Source of the DNA: JBKJML01 sp046596415
GTDB taxonomy: Bacteria; Actinomycetota; Thermoleophilia; Gaiellales; Gaiellaceae
Length of the DNA: 14,894 nt
Direction: 5' to 3'
Assembly: GCA_046596415.1 (NCBI GenBank)
Contig: JBKJML010000202.1
Coordinates: forward strand, 1-14,894
The notes beneath the pieces were generated by a model that was given only the letters and a program-made list of their open reading frames with translations, ran no database searches and had not been told where the DNA came from. This document shows, in pieces, positions 14,165-14,894 of this stretch. The translations under genes and the position numbers were made by a program. The first letter of the stretch is position 1. Each line of letters starts with the position of its first letter.

Positions 14165-14894
14165 AACGACCTTCGCGGTGACAGCACCCACGTACCGACC
14201 CTTGTTGTTGTCGATCTTGATCACGCGGTACTGACGACCGAACACGCTGTGGTAGCGCGCCGAGAAGCTGACGAGGCCCGAGAGCGTCGGCACCTTGCTG
14301 AACTTCTCCATCGTCGCCGCCAGGGTGGCGCCGTTCGTGGAGCCACCGGAGCGGTTGATCGCCGCCACGATGCCGTCGATCGACGCCGAGCCGGTGAGGA
14401 ACCCGCCCGTGCCGGCCTTGACCTGTGCGGCCAGCGCGCGGACCGCCTTGTTCGGGTCGTCCCCGAACACGGACGCGTAGGTCACGGCGTAGTAGTTCGT
14501 GACCTTCGGGTTCGGGGTGTTCCAGTACGTGCCGTCACCGGCCCACGAGTTCAGGATCGCGGTCTTGTTGCCGAGCGACCGAAGCCCCGAGACGAGCGCC
14601 GGCAGCTCACCGAACGCAGTCGACGTGACGATCACGTCCGCCTTCTTGCCGTTCAGGCGGCTGACCGCATTCTGGACGTTGTTCGCGCCGGTCGCGTAGC
14701 TCTCGCGAGTGACGATCTTCCCGCCGAGCTGCGTGAACCGCTTGTCGAACGCCTGCACGACGTTCTTGAAGTAGACCAGCAGCGTGTTGGTCGCGAGCGA
14801 CGCCGTGCGCCAGCCGTGCCGGTACGCGTACTCCGCCATCGCCGAGCCCTCGTCCTGCGCGATGTTGCCGAAGCTGAAGGCCAGCTTGCCCTTC
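14153..14894 (-). CDS. Branched-chain amino acid-type ABC transporter substrate-binding protein, 5' end beyond the right edge (partial)
   Basis: The C-terminal 246 residues of a Leu/Ile/Val-binding-type (periplasmic binding fold I) protein, normally about 400 residues; the signal peptide and first lobe lie outside the window. Visible features are KLAFSFGNIAQDEGSAMAEY, HGWRTASLATNTLLVYFKNV, an alternating strand/helix pattern with ADVIVTSTAFGELPALVSGL, NSWAGDGTYWNTPNPKVTNY where the ligand cleft usually closes, and a C-terminal strand YRVIKIDNNKGRYVGAVTAK ending VVPKL. In an actinobacterium it would be secreted and probably lipid-anchored, but the signal cannot be checked. It is the first visible gene of the operon and captures the compound moved by LivHMGF. 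The ligand cannot be predicted from this half. Confidence 0.92.
   Translation of the reverse strand, partial: KGKLAFSFGNIAQDEGSAMAEYAYRHGWRTASLATNTLLVYFKNVVQAFDKRFTQLGGKIVTRESYATGANNVQNAVSRLNGKKADVIVTSTAFGELPALVSGLRSLGNKTAILNSWAGDGTYWNTPNPKVTNYYAVTYASVFGDDPNKAVRALAAQVKAGTGGFLTGSASIDGIVAAINRSGGSTNGATLAATMEKFSKVPTLSGLVSFSARYHSVFGRQYRVIKIDNNKGRYVGAVTAKVVPKL

Noticed and set aside
1..14894. Mobile elements, CRISPR arrays, phage genes, toxin-antitoxin pairs
   Set aside because: No transposase, integrase, direct-repeat arrays, terminal inverted repeats or recognisable toxin genes were seen on either strand, and the base composition looks even throughout. A tRNA is present, but no attachment-site duplication or integrase lies next to it.

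Overview
The window is high-GC DNA that looks like a gene-dense actinobacterial chromosome. GTG and TTG starts are frequent, convergent genes abut or overlap, and adjacent genes overlap by 4 bp. The gene content (actinobacterial-type HemQ, UvrC, Liv transporter, secreted subtilase) would fit a deep-branching lineage such as Thermoleophilia. That placement is inference from general style; no rRNA is present to test it. No intergenic stretch exceeds about 100 bases. I see no mobile element, CRISPR array, phage gene or origin.

Left part (1-4259). A left-truncated uvrC (minus) diverges from a secreted clan GH-A-like glycoside hydrolase (plus). A tiny lipoprotein (minus) and hemQ (plus) diverge with only 9 bp between their start codons. 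hemQ is coupled by a TAGTG junction to the most notable gene here: a lipoprotein with a thioredoxin-like fold whose frame carries a single TGA (3891-3893) exactly where the first Cys of a CxxC motif is expected. Coding similarity continues unbroken after the TGA, and a hairpin with a GU-containing apical loop lies 22 nt downstream of it, as in bacterial SECIS elements. I annotate it as a selenoprotein (Sec68-Thr-Thr-Cys71), not as a pseudogene. Conventional gene callers would give a 67-aa fragment plus an internal 71-aa ORF.

Middle (4250-8708). Two small four-helix membrane proteins and a pentapeptide-repeat protein follow tRNA-Leu(CAG) on the minus strand. They may all be transcribed from the recognisable tRNA promoter. 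In the opposite direction are a 41-aa single-span protein with an internal 27-nt duplication and an 830-aa secreted S8 protease. A 75-aa membrane-anchored protein (minus) overlaps the end of the protease gene.

Right part (8731-14894). A seven-gene minus-strand operon is transcribed from right to left: periplasmic-type substrate-binding protein (5' end outside the window), livG, livF, livH, livM, a ketopantoate-reductase-family dehydrogenase and an M24 'pita-bread' protein. Almost every junction is a 4-bp ATGA/GTGA overlap. The likely logic is uptake of a small amino-acid-like compound followed by its oxidation/reduction and C-N bond cleavage. The M24 protein has lost most of the standard metal ligands, so it is unlikely to be an ordinary Xaa-Pro aminopeptidase.
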